A DNA stretch of 64,000 nt from NCBI RefSeq assembly GCF_008919445.1, contig NZ_VSLG01000016.1:19956-83955 (forward strand), written 5' to 3'. This document shows positions 34,031 through 42,395 of this stretch, in pieces (positions within the stretch are counted from its first letter, which is position 1; every line of letters starts with the position of its first letter). The translations under genes and the position numbers were made by a program. Source of the stretch: Serinicoccus kebangsaanensis (GTDB lineage Bacteria > Actinomycetota > Actinomycetes > Actinomycetales > Dermatophilaceae). Under the pieces are notes generated by a model, which ran no database searches, was not told the DNA's origin, and saw nothing but the letters and a program-made list of their open reading frames with translations.

Positions 34031-34382
34031 ACCGCGCGTCGCTCGTGGTTGCCCCCAGACCCACCGGGCGTCGCGTGTGGTTGTCCTCGGGCCGACCGGG
34101 CGTCGCTCGTGGTTGTCCTCGGCCCGACCGGGCGTCGCGTGTGGTTGTTCTCGGGCCGACCGGGCGTCGCTCGTGGTTGTTCTCGGGCTGACCGGGCGTC
34201 GCGTGTGGTTGTTATCGGGCCGACCGGGCGTCGCGCGTGGTTGCCCCCAGACCCACCGGGCGTCGCGTGTGGTTGCTCCCAGACCCACCGGGCGTCGCTC
34301 GTGGTTGTCCTCGGGCCGACCGGGCGTCGCGTGTGGTTGCTCTCGGGCCGACCGGGCGTCGCGCGTGGTTGCTCTGCGGCCT
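34031..34382. repeat. 32-bp tandem repeat array, 11 copies
   Basis: Units start at 34031, 34063, 34095 and so on every 32 bp up to 34351. Each has a conserved accgggcgtcgcgtgtggtt-like part and an 11-bp part in two forms (tcctcgggccg or cccccagaccc). The gap 34029-34433 contains only this array and the promoter of the next gene. Confidence 0.95.
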
Positions 34383-34383
34383 G

Positions 34384-34397
34384 GTGACACGTGTCAC
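34384..34397. promoter_or_regulatory. Operator-like palindrome GTGACACGTGTCAC
   Basis: Perfect 14-bp palindrome directly after the array and about 23 bp upstream of the -10-like TACGCT (34421-34426) of the LiaF-like gene, so it covers the -35 region. Confidence 0.55.
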
Positions 34398-34433
34398 AGA
34401 GGCTGGGCCGCTCGGATGGCTACGCTGACGGGT

Positions 34434-35006
34434 ATGCCCGACCCAGCCGCCCCCGACCCGTCCGCCCAGGGTCCCTCGGACGTGCCGCCCGAGTGGCGAC
34501 CGGACATACCCGTCCCTGGTCAGCGGCCCGCCCCGCGCGAGGAGCTGCCGCCGCAGTGGCGCGGCAACCACGTCACCCCATCGGCGAGCTCACCAGCGCC
34601 GATGCGTGCGCCGACCCAGTCCCTGGGCACCCTGATGGGCGACGTCGTGCGGACGGGGGCGTGGCAGGCCGCCGAGCGGACCACGACGATGCTGCTCGTC
34701 GGTGACGTCAAGCTCGACCTGCGTGAGGTGATCCGCCCCGGCGAGACGCTGGAGTTCTCGTCCTTCACCGGCATGGGCGACATCCGGATCGCCGTCCCCG
34801 CCGGGACGAGGGTCGAGCTCTCGGGGTTCACCCTGCTCGGCAACCTGCGTCACGACGTGGACCCGCAGGCCCAGACTTCGCCCGAGACCGGCGCCTGCGT
34901 GCGGATCAACGCCACAAGCCTGCTCGGCGACGTCTCGGTGCGCACCATGCCGCCGGACGACGGCACGAAGCCGCCGCGCGGCTGGCGCTGGACCCGCAAG
35001 CGCTGA
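34434..35006 (+). CDS. LiaF-like (cell-wall-active antibiotic response) domain protein
   Basis: A 190-residue protein: a proline-rich N-terminal half, then a beta-helical C-terminal domain (TTTMLLVGDVKLDLRE, FTGMGDIRIAVPAGTRVELSGFTLLGNL, NATSLLGDVSVRTM) like the LiaF C-terminal domain found in envelope-stress regulators and DUF1707 proteins. No membrane helix. ATG 34434 lies 7 bp after TACGCT; the frame extends upstream into the repeat array but that part is not gene-like. It is flanked on both sides by the same 32-bp repeat in opposite orientation. Confidence 0.75.
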   Translation: MPDPAAPDPSAQGPSDVPPEWRPDIPVPGQRPAPREELPPQWRGNHVTPSASSPAPMRAPTQSLGTLMGDVVRTGAWQAAERTTTMLLVGDVKLDLREVIRPGETLEFSSFTGMGDIRIAVPAGTRVELSGFTLLGNLRHDVDPQAQTSPETGACVRINATSLLGDVSVRTMPPDDGTKPPRGWRWTRKR

Positions 35007-35016
35007 GACCCGAGAG

Positions 35017-35104
35017 CCACCGCGGTGGCTTGGTGCGGCCCTGGCGACCCCTTCCCACCGCGGTGGCTTCGTGCGGCCCTGACGACCCCTTCCCACCGCG
35101 GTGG
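35017..35104. repeat. 38-bp direct repeat, three copies (third truncated)
   Basis: Each unit starts with the 12-bp palindrome CCACCGCGGTGG (35017, 35055, 35093) followed by CTTSGTGCGGCCCTG and CGACCCCTTC. Located just after the LiaF-like gene. Confidence 0.92.
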
Positions 35105-35113
35105 GTATGCCGG

Positions 35114-35207
35114 CAACCACGAGCGACGCTCGGCGGGCCTGGGGGCAACCACGACCGACGCTCGGTGGGCCTGAGGGCAACCACAGGCGACGCTCGGTGG
35201 GGGGAAG
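35114..35207. repeat. 32-bp repeat, three copies in inverted orientation
   Basis: CAACCACGAGCGACGCTCGG-like units start at 35114, 35146 and 35178. They are the reverse complement of the 34031-34382 array with the same 32-bp period. Confidence 0.92.
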
Positions 35208-35208
35208 G

Positions 35209-36243
35209 TCAGCCCCGGGGGACGTGCCGGCGGAACCACTCCAGGCTCGCAGCCCAGGGCCCGCGCCGCTCGGCCAGGTCCTCCAGCAGCGGCGTCAGCT
35301 CCGCGGAGAAGCTGACCGAGGACTCCAACGGCAGCAGCGAGGGCAGGTTGTCGATCGCGATGACCTCGAGCGGCGCCTGCGCCGTCCCGACCTCGCGCAC
35401 CGGCTCCTCCCACGTGGTGATCGCGGTGTTGACGGGCAGCAGGTTGTTGTCGGAGGTGACGTCGCAGGTCACGTCGCCGATGGTGCGCAGCCGACGCGGC
35501 GCGGGCACGTCGGCCGGACCGACGAAGGGCTCGCGGGGGGTGCTGCTCACGACGCAGTTGACCAGGACGTCGTGGTCCAGCAGTGCGTCCTTGTCCAGCT
35601 CGACGGTGTCGGCGCGGTCCCACCGGGTGACCGCGCACCCCGCCAGCTCCAGCGCCTCGACCGCACCACGGCCGGACCGACCCCGGGAGCCGATGACCAG
35701 GGCACGCTCCGGCTCCCGGCCCGCGGCGCTCTCCCGCAGCTGCCGGTCGAGGTCGTCCCGCCCCATCGGCGCGACACCGCCGTCGAGTCGACCGCGGTGA
35801 CGCAGGACGGCGAGGGCGGCGCCGACATATCCCGCCCAGAAGCCGAACGCGACGACCCGCTTGCCGTCGAGCGTGAGGTACTCGACGTCCAGCAGCTCGC
35901 CACCGCCGCGGCGGAACCGGTCCAGCGTCTGCCCGGCACCCTCCTGACCCTTGTAGGCGTGGGCGAAGAAGACGTGGGTGTGCGCGAGGTCGGCCGGGTC
36001 CTCCGGCAGCTCCTTGATCCCGACCACGACGGCACCCTCGGGCGCGTCGACCCAGGACCCGTACGGAGCCACGGAGCACCCCGCGGCGACGTACTCCTCG
36101 AGGTCGACGACCCGGCTCGGGGACTCCTCGACGGTGACGACATACCCGTCCGCGACCAGTCGCTCGGCGTCGGCCGGGACGATCGGGACGCGCTGCTCGC
36201 CGGGGCGTGCCTCGGCGCGGATCCACAGGTGCGGTCTGGACAT
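35209..36243 (-). CDS. Saccharopine dehydrogenase (NAD+, L-lysine-forming) / AlaDH-PNT fold
   Basis: A 344-residue protein. The opening LWIRAEARPGEQRVPIVPADAERL and YGSWVDAPEGAVVVGIKELPE, then FFAHAYKGQ and a Rossmann ALVIGSRGRSGRGAVEAL are typical of LYS1-type saccharopine dehydrogenases. It would interconvert saccharopine with lysine and 2-oxoglutarate in the cytoplasm. ATG 36243 starts the fold; frame extension upstream is not conserved-looking. Lysine degradation via saccharopine fits the acyl-CoA dehydrogenase 1.2 kb away. Confidence 0.85.
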   Translation of the reverse strand: MSRPHLWIRAEARPGEQRVPIVPADAERLVADGYVVTVEESPSRVVDLEEYVAAGCSVAPYGSWVDAPEGAVVVGIKELPEDPADLAHTHVFFAHAYKGQEGAGQTLDRFRRGGGELLDVEYLTLDGKRVVAFGFWAGYVGAALAVLRHRGRLDGGVAPMGRDDLDRQLRESAAGREPERALVIGSRGRSGRGAVEALELAGCAVTRWDRADTVELDKDALLDHDVLVNCVVSSTPREPFVGPADVPAPRRLRTIGDVTCDVTSDNNLLPVNTAITTWEEPVREVGTAQAPLEVIAIDNLPSLLPLESSVSFSAELTPLLEDLAERRGPWAASLEWFRRHVPRG

Positions 36244-36319
36244 GAGGCCAGCGTATGCGCCCGCGCGGGTTGCCCTTGGGTTAGGTTGAGCCATCACACC
36301 GACGTGAAGGGGCAGGAGC

Positions 36320-37933
36320 ATGAGCGGCGACATCGTGCGCGAGCAAGGCGAGTTCGACTACGAGCCGAGCGACCGCGAGCCACCGCGTCCGGCCGGGCGC
36401 ACCTGGGCCTTCCGGCTCGGCGGGCTGGGCCTGGCGGTCGTGGTCTACCTGCTCCTCGGCGGGGCGGACATGTCTGACGATGCGCGCTTCGTCGCCGCGA
36501 TCGCGGTGCTCATGGCCGTGTGGTGGATGACCGAGGCGATCCCGCTGGCGGCGACCTCGCTGCTGCCGATCGTGCTGATCCCGCCGCTGACCGGGCTCGG
36601 GGTGGCCGACGCCACCGCGCCCTACGCCAACTCGATCGTCTTCCTCTTCCTCGGTGGCTTCCTCATCGCCATCGCGATGCAGAAGTGGAACCTGCACCGG
36701 CGGATCGCGCTGCTCACCCTGCGCCGGGTCGGCACGCACCCCCGCCGGATCATCCTCGGGATGATGATCTCGACCGCCTTCCTCTCCATGTGGGTGTCGA
36801 ACACCGCCACCACGCTGATGATGCTGCCGATCGCCATCTCGGTGCTCGCGCTGGTGGTGGAGAACAGCCAGCAGGCCTCCCGGGCCTCCGCTGGGGACGG
36901 CGACGTCGCCCAGGAGGTGTCGTCCGGGCGCGCGGTCAGCGACGTCGTGAGCGACCCGGACGTCCGCATCTTCGGCGTGGCACTCGTGCTGTCGATCGCC
37001 TGGGCCGCCTCGATCGGCGGGCTGGGCACCCTGCTCGGCAGCCCGCCCAACGCGATCGTCGCGGGCTACCTTGCGGACGAGGTCGGTGAGGACGTGGGCT
37101 TCCTCGCCTGGATGATGCTGGGCGTCCCGATCGTCGTCGTCTTCATCGGGATCGCCTGGTTCCTCATCACCCGGCTGATGTTCCGCTTCAAGCTGGAGGA
37201 GATCCCGGGCGGGCGCCAGCTCATCGACAGCGAGATCGACGAGCTCGGCCCGATGAGCCAGGGGGAGAAGGTCGTGCTCGCCGTCTTCTGCGGTGCCGCC
37301 TTCCTCTGGATCGTGCCTGGCCTGCTGTCCAACATCCCGGCCCTGGGCGAGTCGCTGCCCTGGCTGGGCGAGCTCGACGACACCGCCATCGCCATCGGCG
37401 CCGGCCTGGTGCTCTTCCTCATCCCCGGGGACCGGCAGGGCCGGATGACGCTGGAGTGGGACGACGCGGAGGAGGGCCTGCCCTGGGGCGTGCTGCTCCT
37501 CTTCGGTGGTGGGCTCAGCCTGGCCGCGGCCGTGGCGGGCACCGGGCTGGACGAGTGGTTCGGCCAGCAGGTGACCGGCCTGGGGACCCTGCCGATCGTG
37601 CTGCTGCTGGCGGCCGTCGTCACCATCGTGCTGTTCCTGACCGAGGTCACCAGCAACACCGCGACCGCGGCGACCTTCATCCCTGTGCTCGGCGGTGTGG
37701 CGGTCGGCATCGGGGTGGACCCGATGACCCTGCTCATCCCGGCGGCGCTCGCGGCCACCTGCGCCTTCATGCTCCCGGTCGGCACCCCGCCGAACGCCAT
37801 CGTCTTCGGCACCGGGGCGGTGAAGATCCAGGAGATGGCCCGTGGTGGAATCGTCCTGAACGTCGTCGGGGTGGTCCTCATCACCCTCTTCACCGTCCTC
37901 ATCGGGCCGTTCGCCCTGGGGTTGGTGCTCTAG
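36320..37933 (+). CDS. DASS/SLC13-family Na+-coupled dicarboxylate transporter
   Basis: A 537-residue membrane protein with the two SNT motifs of the family (WVSNTATTLMMLP and EVTSNTATAATFIP) that bind Na+ and carboxylate, and the PPNAIV repeats (GSPPNAIVAGY and GTPPNAIVFGTG). About eleven helices with a hydrophilic loop near residue 190. GGGGCAGGAGC precedes ATG 36320. It would import succinate, malate or similar acids. Divergent from saccharopine dehydrogenase. Confidence 0.92.
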   Translation: MSGDIVREQGEFDYEPSDREPPRPAGRTWAFRLGGLGLAVVVYLLLGGADMSDDARFVAAIAVLMAVWWMTEAIPLAATSLLPIVLIPPLTGLGVADATAPYANSIVFLFLGGFLIAIAMQKWNLHRRIALLTLRRVGTHPRRIILGMMISTAFLSMWVSNTATTLMMLPIAISVLALVVENSQQASRASAGDGDVAQEVSSGRAVSDVVSDPDVRIFGVALVLSIAWAASIGGLGTLLGSPPNAIVAGYLADEVGEDVGFLAWMMLGVPIVVVFIGIAWFLITRLMFRFKLEEIPGGRQLIDSEIDELGPMSQGEKVVLAVFCGAAFLWIVPGLLSNIPALGESLPWLGELDDTAIAIGAGLVLFLIPGDRQGRMTLEWDDAEEGLPWGVLLLFGGGLSLAAAVAGTGLDEWFGQQVTGLGTLPIVLLLAAVVTIVLFLTEVTSNTATAATFIPVLGGVAVGIGVDPMTLLIPAALAATCAFMLPVGTPPNAIVFGTGAVKIQEMARGGIVLNVVGVVLITLFTVLIGPFALGLVL

Positions 37934-37975
37934 CGGCGACGTCGGGTCTGCGCCACACCACCGGAAGGGGGCAGC

Positions 37976-39229
37976 ATGGCCCCCGCTCCGCGCCGTGGCC
38001 GCTCCGCGCTGGTGATGGCGGTCGCCTCGGCCGTCACCACGCTCGGCGCCATCCCGCCCTTCCTGCTGGGGGCGCAGGCGGTGGAGATCCGGGACGACCT
38101 GGGCTTCGGCCTGGGTGCCTTCGGGGTGGCGGTCAGCCTGTTCTTCGCGACGGCGGCGGTGGCCACCCTGTCCACCTCCACCGTGGTCGACCGCCTCGGC
38201 CGCGGTCGGCTGCTGCTCCTGGCCGGCGGGCTGGTGACCGGCGGCGGGCTGGCGATGAGCCTGCTCGCCTCCGGCTGGTGGTCGTTGATGGCGGTCATGG
38301 TGGTGCTCGGCCTGGGCAACGCGGCCTGCCAGGCGACCGCCAACTCGCTGATGGCCCGCACCCTGCCGCCGGGTCGCCGGGGGCTGGGCTTCGGCGTCAA
38401 ACAGTCCGCCGTGCCGCTGGCGATCATGCTCGGCGGCCTGGCCGTGCCGACCACCGGGGCGCTGTGGGGCTGGCGGTCCACCTTCGTCATCACCGCCGGG
38501 CTCGGGGTGTGCGTCATGGTGTCCGCGGTGGGTCTGCTCGTGCGGGGGCGTCGTCGCGGACGGCGTGCGCCCTCGCCCGCCGGACCTGACCTGCTGGAGT
38601 CGCCGCCGACGCTCCCGCTGCTGCTCGCGGCGCTCGCGATCACCCTCGCCAGTGCCGCCGCGAACTACGTGGGTGCCTTCGCCGCCTCGTGGGGCTTCGA
38701 GGTGGGGCTCAGCCCCGCCCAGACCGGGATCCTCATGGCGCTCGGCTCGGGCGGGTCGATCGCGGTCCGGGTCTTCTCCGGCTGGCGCGCCGACCACCGG
38801 CACGGCGCGAACCTCCCGGTCGTCGCCACCCAGATGTGGGTGGGTGCGGTGGGCTGCCTCGGGCTGATGATCGCCGCGCCGTGGGCGGTGTGGGTCTTCG
38901 GACTGCTGGCCTTCAGCATCGGGTGGTCCTGGCCCGGCCTGCTGCTGTATGCCGTCGCCCGGCTCGGCAGGGACAACCCAGCACAGGCGTCGGCGGCGAT
39001 CCAGGCGGGGGCCTTCGCCGGTGGGGCGCTGGGGCCGGCCACCCTCGGTGGCCTCTCGGCCGCGGCCGGCTTCCCGGCCACCTGGGCGGTGGCGGCAGGG
39101 TGCTTCGCCGTCGCCGGGATCCTCATCCTGCTGTCCCGTCGGCTGTTCACCGCGGACCTGCTGGCCCGACCGCCCCGGGAGCCGTTCACCTACGCCCGGA
39201 GCAAGGTCACCCCTCCGCGCGACGCGTGA
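37976..39229 (+). CDS. MFS transporter
   Basis: A 417-residue 12-helix major facilitator (DRLGRGRLLLLAGG loop between helices 2 and 3, GFGVKQSAVPLAIMLGG in helix 5, ADHRHGANLPV). The pattern resembles CynX/NimT-like or oxalate/formate-type carriers, but the substrate cannot be assigned. It follows the DASS gene by 42 bp and may be co-transcribed. A degenerate palindrome follows the stop. Confidence 0.85.
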   Translation: MAPAPRRGRSALVMAVASAVTTLGAIPPFLLGAQAVEIRDDLGFGLGAFGVAVSLFFATAAVATLSTSTVVDRLGRGRLLLLAGGLVTGGGLAMSLLASGWWSLMAVMVVLGLGNAACQATANSLMARTLPPGRRGLGFGVKQSAVPLAIMLGGLAVPTTGALWGWRSTFVITAGLGVCVMVSAVGLLVRGRRRGRRAPSPAGPDLLESPPTLPLLLAALAITLASAAANYVGAFAASWGFEVGLSPAQTGILMALGSGGSIAVRVFSGWRADHRHGANLPVVATQMWVGAVGCLGLMIAAPWAVWVFGLLAFSIGWSWPGLLLYAVARLGRDNPAQASAAIQAGAFAGGALGPATLGGLSAAAGFPATWAVAAGCFAVAGILILLSRRLFTADLLARPPREPFTYARSKVTPPRDA

Positions 39230-39253
39230 GCGGTCCCGGTGGCACGCCGGTGC

Positions 39254-39293
39254 CGGACGGCCCAGCGACGCACGTGCGTGCCTGAGCCGTTCT
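39254..39293. terminator. Degenerate 40-bp palindrome, family B copy 2
   Basis: CGGACGGCCCAGCGACGCAC/GTGCGTGCCTGAGCCGTTC matches the perfect family B palindrome at 56686 at most positions. It lies between convergent genes, so it could act as a bidirectional terminator. Confidence 0.6.
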
Positions 39294-39315
39294 CGACGGG
39301 CGTGTCGTCGGCCGG

Positions 39316-40467
39316 TCAGGCCAGTGCCGACGCCATCCGTCGCACCGCCTCGGTCACCAGCTCCTCGCTGGTGCCGATGTTGAGCCGGGCGAAGCCGGCC
39401 CCGGTCGCGCCGAAGGCCGGCCCGGGCGAGAGCAGCACCCGGCCACGCTCCAGGAAGGCCTGCGCCGGGTCGTCCCCGAGCCCGAGCTCGCGGCAGTCCA
39501 GCCAGGCGAGGTATGACGCGTGGCCGGGGCGGAAGCGCACCTCCGGCAGGTGCTCGTCCAGGAGGGCGGGCAGCGCCTGGGTGCGCGCCTCGATCTCCGT
39601 CACCGTGCCGGAGAGCCACTCGCGGCAGTCGGTGTAGGCGGCGACGGCGGCATACTGCCCCAGGATGCTGGGCGCCCAGTCCGTCTCGGACTGCAGCGCG
39701 GGCCACCGCCCCTCCACCGCGGTGACACCGAGGGCCAGCTTGAGCCCGGCGACGTTCCACGCCTTCGACGGTGCGTGCAGGGCGATGCCGACCTGGCGCG
39801 CGGTGTCGCTCACCGTCAGGAACGGCACGAACGGGCGCGGGCTGCCCGGGTGCACCAGCGGGGCGTGGATCTCGTCCGAGATGACGACGGCGTCGTGCTC
39901 GGCGGCCAGCTCGGCGAGGGCGGCCAGCTCCTCCCGGGAGTAGACGTAGCCGAGCGGGTTGTGCGGGCTGCACAGCAGCACCACCCTGGCGCCGCTGGCG
40001 AGCGCACCACGCATACCGTCCAGGTCCAGCCGTCCCCCGCCGGCGATGTCCAGCATCGGCACCTCCAGCGGCTCCACCCGCAGGTCGCGCAACCAGGGGT
40101 AGAAGGACAGGTACACCGGCGGGTTGAGGATCACCCGGTCGCCGGGCGAGGTCATGGCCCGGATGGTCTCCTTGACGCCCTGACCGACGTCCGCGAAGAG
40201 GCGGGTCCGCCCCGGGGTCCCCTGCGTCTCCCAGCCCCAGACGTCGCGCGCGTAGCCGGCGAAGGCGTCGATGACCGGGGTGGGCTCCCCGGCATACCCG
40301 AAGTCGCAGCGCTCGATCGCGGTGTGCAGCGCGGCCGAGATCGCCGGTGCGGTCCGGACGTCCATCTCCGCGGTCCAGGCGGGCAGCACGTCCTCGGGCA
40401 CGCGGCTCCACTTGGCGCTGCGGTGGGTGCGCATCTGCTCCAGGGACAGGTCGAAAGGAGGGGTCAT
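39316..40467 (-). CDS. MalY/PatB-type cystathionine beta-lyase/aminotransferase
   Basis: A 383-residue fold-type I PLP enzyme. AKWSRVPEDVLPAWTAEMDV, CDFGYAGEP, NPPVYLSFYPW, LCSPHNPLGYVYSREEL and the PLP-lysine motif APSKAWNVAGLK are MalY/PatB hallmarks. Members cleave cystathionine or cysteine S-conjugates. Start ATG 40467, divergent from the invertase gene by 36 bp. Confidence 0.9.
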   Translation of the reverse strand: MTPPFDLSLEQMRTHRSAKWSRVPEDVLPAWTAEMDVRTAPAISAALHTAIERCDFGYAGEPTPVIDAFAGYARDVWGWETQGTPGRTRLFADVGQGVKETIRAMTSPGDRVILNPPVYLSFYPWLRDLRVEPLEVPMLDIAGGGRLDLDGMRGALASGARVVLLCSPHNPLGYVYSREELAALAELAAEHDAVVISDEIHAPLVHPGSPRPFVPFLTVSDTARQVGIALHAPSKAWNVAGLKLALGVTAVEGRWPALQSETDWAPSILGQYAAVAAYTDCREWLSGTVTEIEARTQALPALLDEHLPEVRFRPGHASYLAWLDCRELGLGDDPAQAFLERGRVLLSPGPAFGATGAGFARLNIGTSEELVTEAVRRMASALA

Positions 40468-40503
40468 GGACGCAAGCCTGCCCTACGCCGGACACTGGTC
40501 CGC

Positions 40504-41733
40504 ATGGTCCCCGGTACTGCCGACCCCCCGCGCCGCGGCGCGACCTCCTTCCACCTCCGCCCCCGGAGCGGCTGGCTGAACGACCCGAACGGCATGGTGT
40601 GCCGGGACGGGCGGTGGCACGTCTTCTTCCAGCACAACCCGGACGCCCCGCAGCACGACGCGATCGCCTGGGGGCACAGCAGCAGCACCGACCTGGTGAG
40701 CTGGCAGGATCACCCGGTCGCGTTCTCCCCGACGCCGGGCGGGCCGGACAGCGGCGGCTGCTGGTCCGGCGTCCTCGTCGCCGGGCCGGAGGGCCCGGCG
40801 GCGGTCTACACCGGCGTCACCGGGTCGGCCCACGGCAGCACGGTATGCCTACGCCATGGCTCGGGCGACGACCTCGACGAGTGGTCCGGACCGGTCGTGG
40901 TCGCCTCGCAGCCCGAGGTCGACGGGGTGGCCGAGATGCGTGATCCCTTCGTCTTCACGCACCGGGGTCATCGCTTCGCGCTGCTGGGCGCCGGTCGGCG
41001 TGACGGCACGGCTGCGATCCTGCTCTACTCCTGCGACGACCTGGACGACTGGGAGTACCTCGGGGTCTGGCTGACACCGTCCGACCTCCCGACCGGTGCG
41101 GCACAGCCGGCGGACGTGTGGGAGTGCCCGCAGCTCTGGGTCCAGGGTGATAGGGCCGCGCTGGTGCTCTCGTTGCACGACCGCGGCGTGCTCGGCGATG
41201 TCGTCGTCTGCACGGGGCGGATGGGCGACGCCGGAGGCCGGCCCGTGCTCGTCCCGGAGCAGGTGTCCGTGCTGGACACCGGCAACGCCTTCTACGCACC
41301 GCAGCTCGCCTCCGACGGTCGGGAGGGCGCCTGGCTCATGGGGTGGGTGCGCGAGGACGGGCAGGACCCCGCCGTGCGGGACCACGCCGGGTGCCTCACC
41401 CTGCCGCGGCGGCTGCTCCTGGACGGGTCGGAGGCGCGGCTGGTGCTGGATCCCGCGGTGCGGGACGGGCTCGAGCTCGGTCCGCCGGTGGACGAAGAGC
41501 TCCCGGACACAGCGGTGATCGCGGTCGGAGCCGCGGGGGCCGAGCTCAGCCACCCTCGGCTCGGGAGGCACCATCTCGCCGCGGGGACCCTGGTCGCCGT
41601 CGACGCGGACGTCGTGGAGGTCTACCCGGCCACCGGCGCGCCGGCGACCTTCCGGCACGACCTGCCCTGGCGGGTCGCAGGCGACGCGCAGGTCAGGGAG
41701 GTCCTGCTCAGGCGGTCGACGCCCACCGGTTGA
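40504..41733 (+). CDS. Glycoside hydrolase family 32 beta-fructofuranosidase
   Basis: A 409-residue cytoplasmic enzyme with the GH32 triad: SGWLNDPNGMV (nucleophile Asp), EMRDPFVF (transition-state Asp) and WECPQLW (acid/base Glu). The C-terminal beta-sandwich is short. There is no signal peptide, so it acts on imported sucrose or fructo-oligosaccharides. No sugar transporter or LacI gene adjoins it. Its end overlaps the convergent 41708 gene by 26 bp. Confidence 0.93.
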   Translation: MVPGTADPPRRGATSFHLRPRSGWLNDPNGMVCRDGRWHVFFQHNPDAPQHDAIAWGHSSSTDLVSWQDHPVAFSPTPGGPDSGGCWSGVLVAGPEGPAAVYTGVTGSAHGSTVCLRHGSGDDLDEWSGPVVVASQPEVDGVAEMRDPFVFTHRGHRFALLGAGRRDGTAAILLYSCDDLDDWEYLGVWLTPSDLPTGAAQPADVWECPQLWVQGDRAALVLSLHDRGVLGDVVVCTGRMGDAGGRPVLVPEQVSVLDTGNAFYAPQLASDGREGAWLMGWVREDGQDPAVRDHAGCLTLPRRLLLDGSEARLVLDPAVRDGLELGPPVDEELPDTAVIAVGAAGAELSHPRLGRHHLAAGTLVAVDADVVEVYPATGAPATFRHDLPWRVAGDAQVREVLLRRSTPTG

Positions 41734-42331
41734 GCACCCGCTGCAGCTCGTCGACGTGCCAGCGGGGCACATACGCGACGGTGACGTGCTGCCCGTGCCG
41801 GACGTGCGCGCTGGCCTGGCCGGGCAGGCAGACGGCGTCGAAGATCCAGGGCAGCACCTCCGGGTCGGCCAGGTCATGGTCCAGCCGGGGGTGCAGCTCG
41901 CGGGTGACCCGACCCAGCCGGAAGCGCACCACCCACCGGTTGCGGGCCGGGTCCTGGCTGCCGCGGACCTCGCTCAGCTCGGAGGTGGATCCGGCGGTGG
42001 CGGCCAGGCTCCGCACGAGGTCGGGGTAGGAGTCCGGCCCGACGACGTGCTCCAGGTCCACGATGGTGACCTGGGGGTGGTGGGTCAGGCTGCCGTCGGG
42101 TGCGCGGGCCAGGCAGTGCATGGCCGCGACGTACGGGTGCTGCCGCAGCGCCTGCGCGGCCTCACGGTCCTGGGCGATGTCGGCCGCCGTCACCCCGTCC
42201 TGGGCGCTCAGGCCGAGCCGCTCGAGGGTGGCGAGCTGGTCTCTGGCCGAGGGCCGTGAGGCCGGGGTGACCAGCGCCGTGGCATCCGGGCTGCCGTCGC
42301 TGTGGCGGGCGAAGACCTCCGAGAGGTTCAT
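41708..42331 (-). CDS. Unrecognised 207-residue protein
   Basis: I do not recognise the family. The start MNLSEVFARHSDGSPDATAL is followed by an acidic, soluble protein with HPQVTIVDLEHVVGPDSYPD and a C-terminal HVTVAYVPRWHVDEL. No signal or membrane segment. Codon use is like its neighbours and the frame is long and clean, so it is real. It overlaps the invertase end and has no obvious operon partner. Confidence 0.7.
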   Translation of the reverse strand: MNLSEVFARHSDGSPDATALVTPASRPSARDQLATLERLGLSAQDGVTAADIAQDREAAQALRQHPYVAAMHCLARAPDGSLTHHPQVTIVDLEHVVGPDSYPDLVRSLAATAGSTSELSEVRGSQDPARNRWVVRFRLGRVTRELHPRLDHDLADPEVLPWIFDAVCLPGQASAHVRHGQHVTVAYVPRWHVDELQRVLNRWASTA

Positions 42332-42395
42332 GCTGCCGAGTCTGCCACCGGCCCCGGCGCTTCACAACGGCACGCGGTCGCCGCCCAGGGGACCG

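Noticed and set aside
34031..34382. CRISPR array
   Set aside because: The period is a regular 32 bp, but the whole unit repeats, without unique spacers; no cas genes are in the window.
34077..34433. Upstream extension of the LiaF-like gene through the repeat array
   Set aside because: The frame is open only because the 32-bp repeat lacks stops (32-codon repeat product); the -10 and ATG at 34434 mark the start.
35017..35207. Transcribed small RNA gene
   Set aside because: No promoter or terminator visible; the region is fully explained by tandem repeats.
36281..40495. 1404-codon minus-strand frame across the DASS and MFS genes
   Set aside because: Composition is His/Asp/Gln/Gly repetitive with no domain, and it lies opposite two clear transporters.
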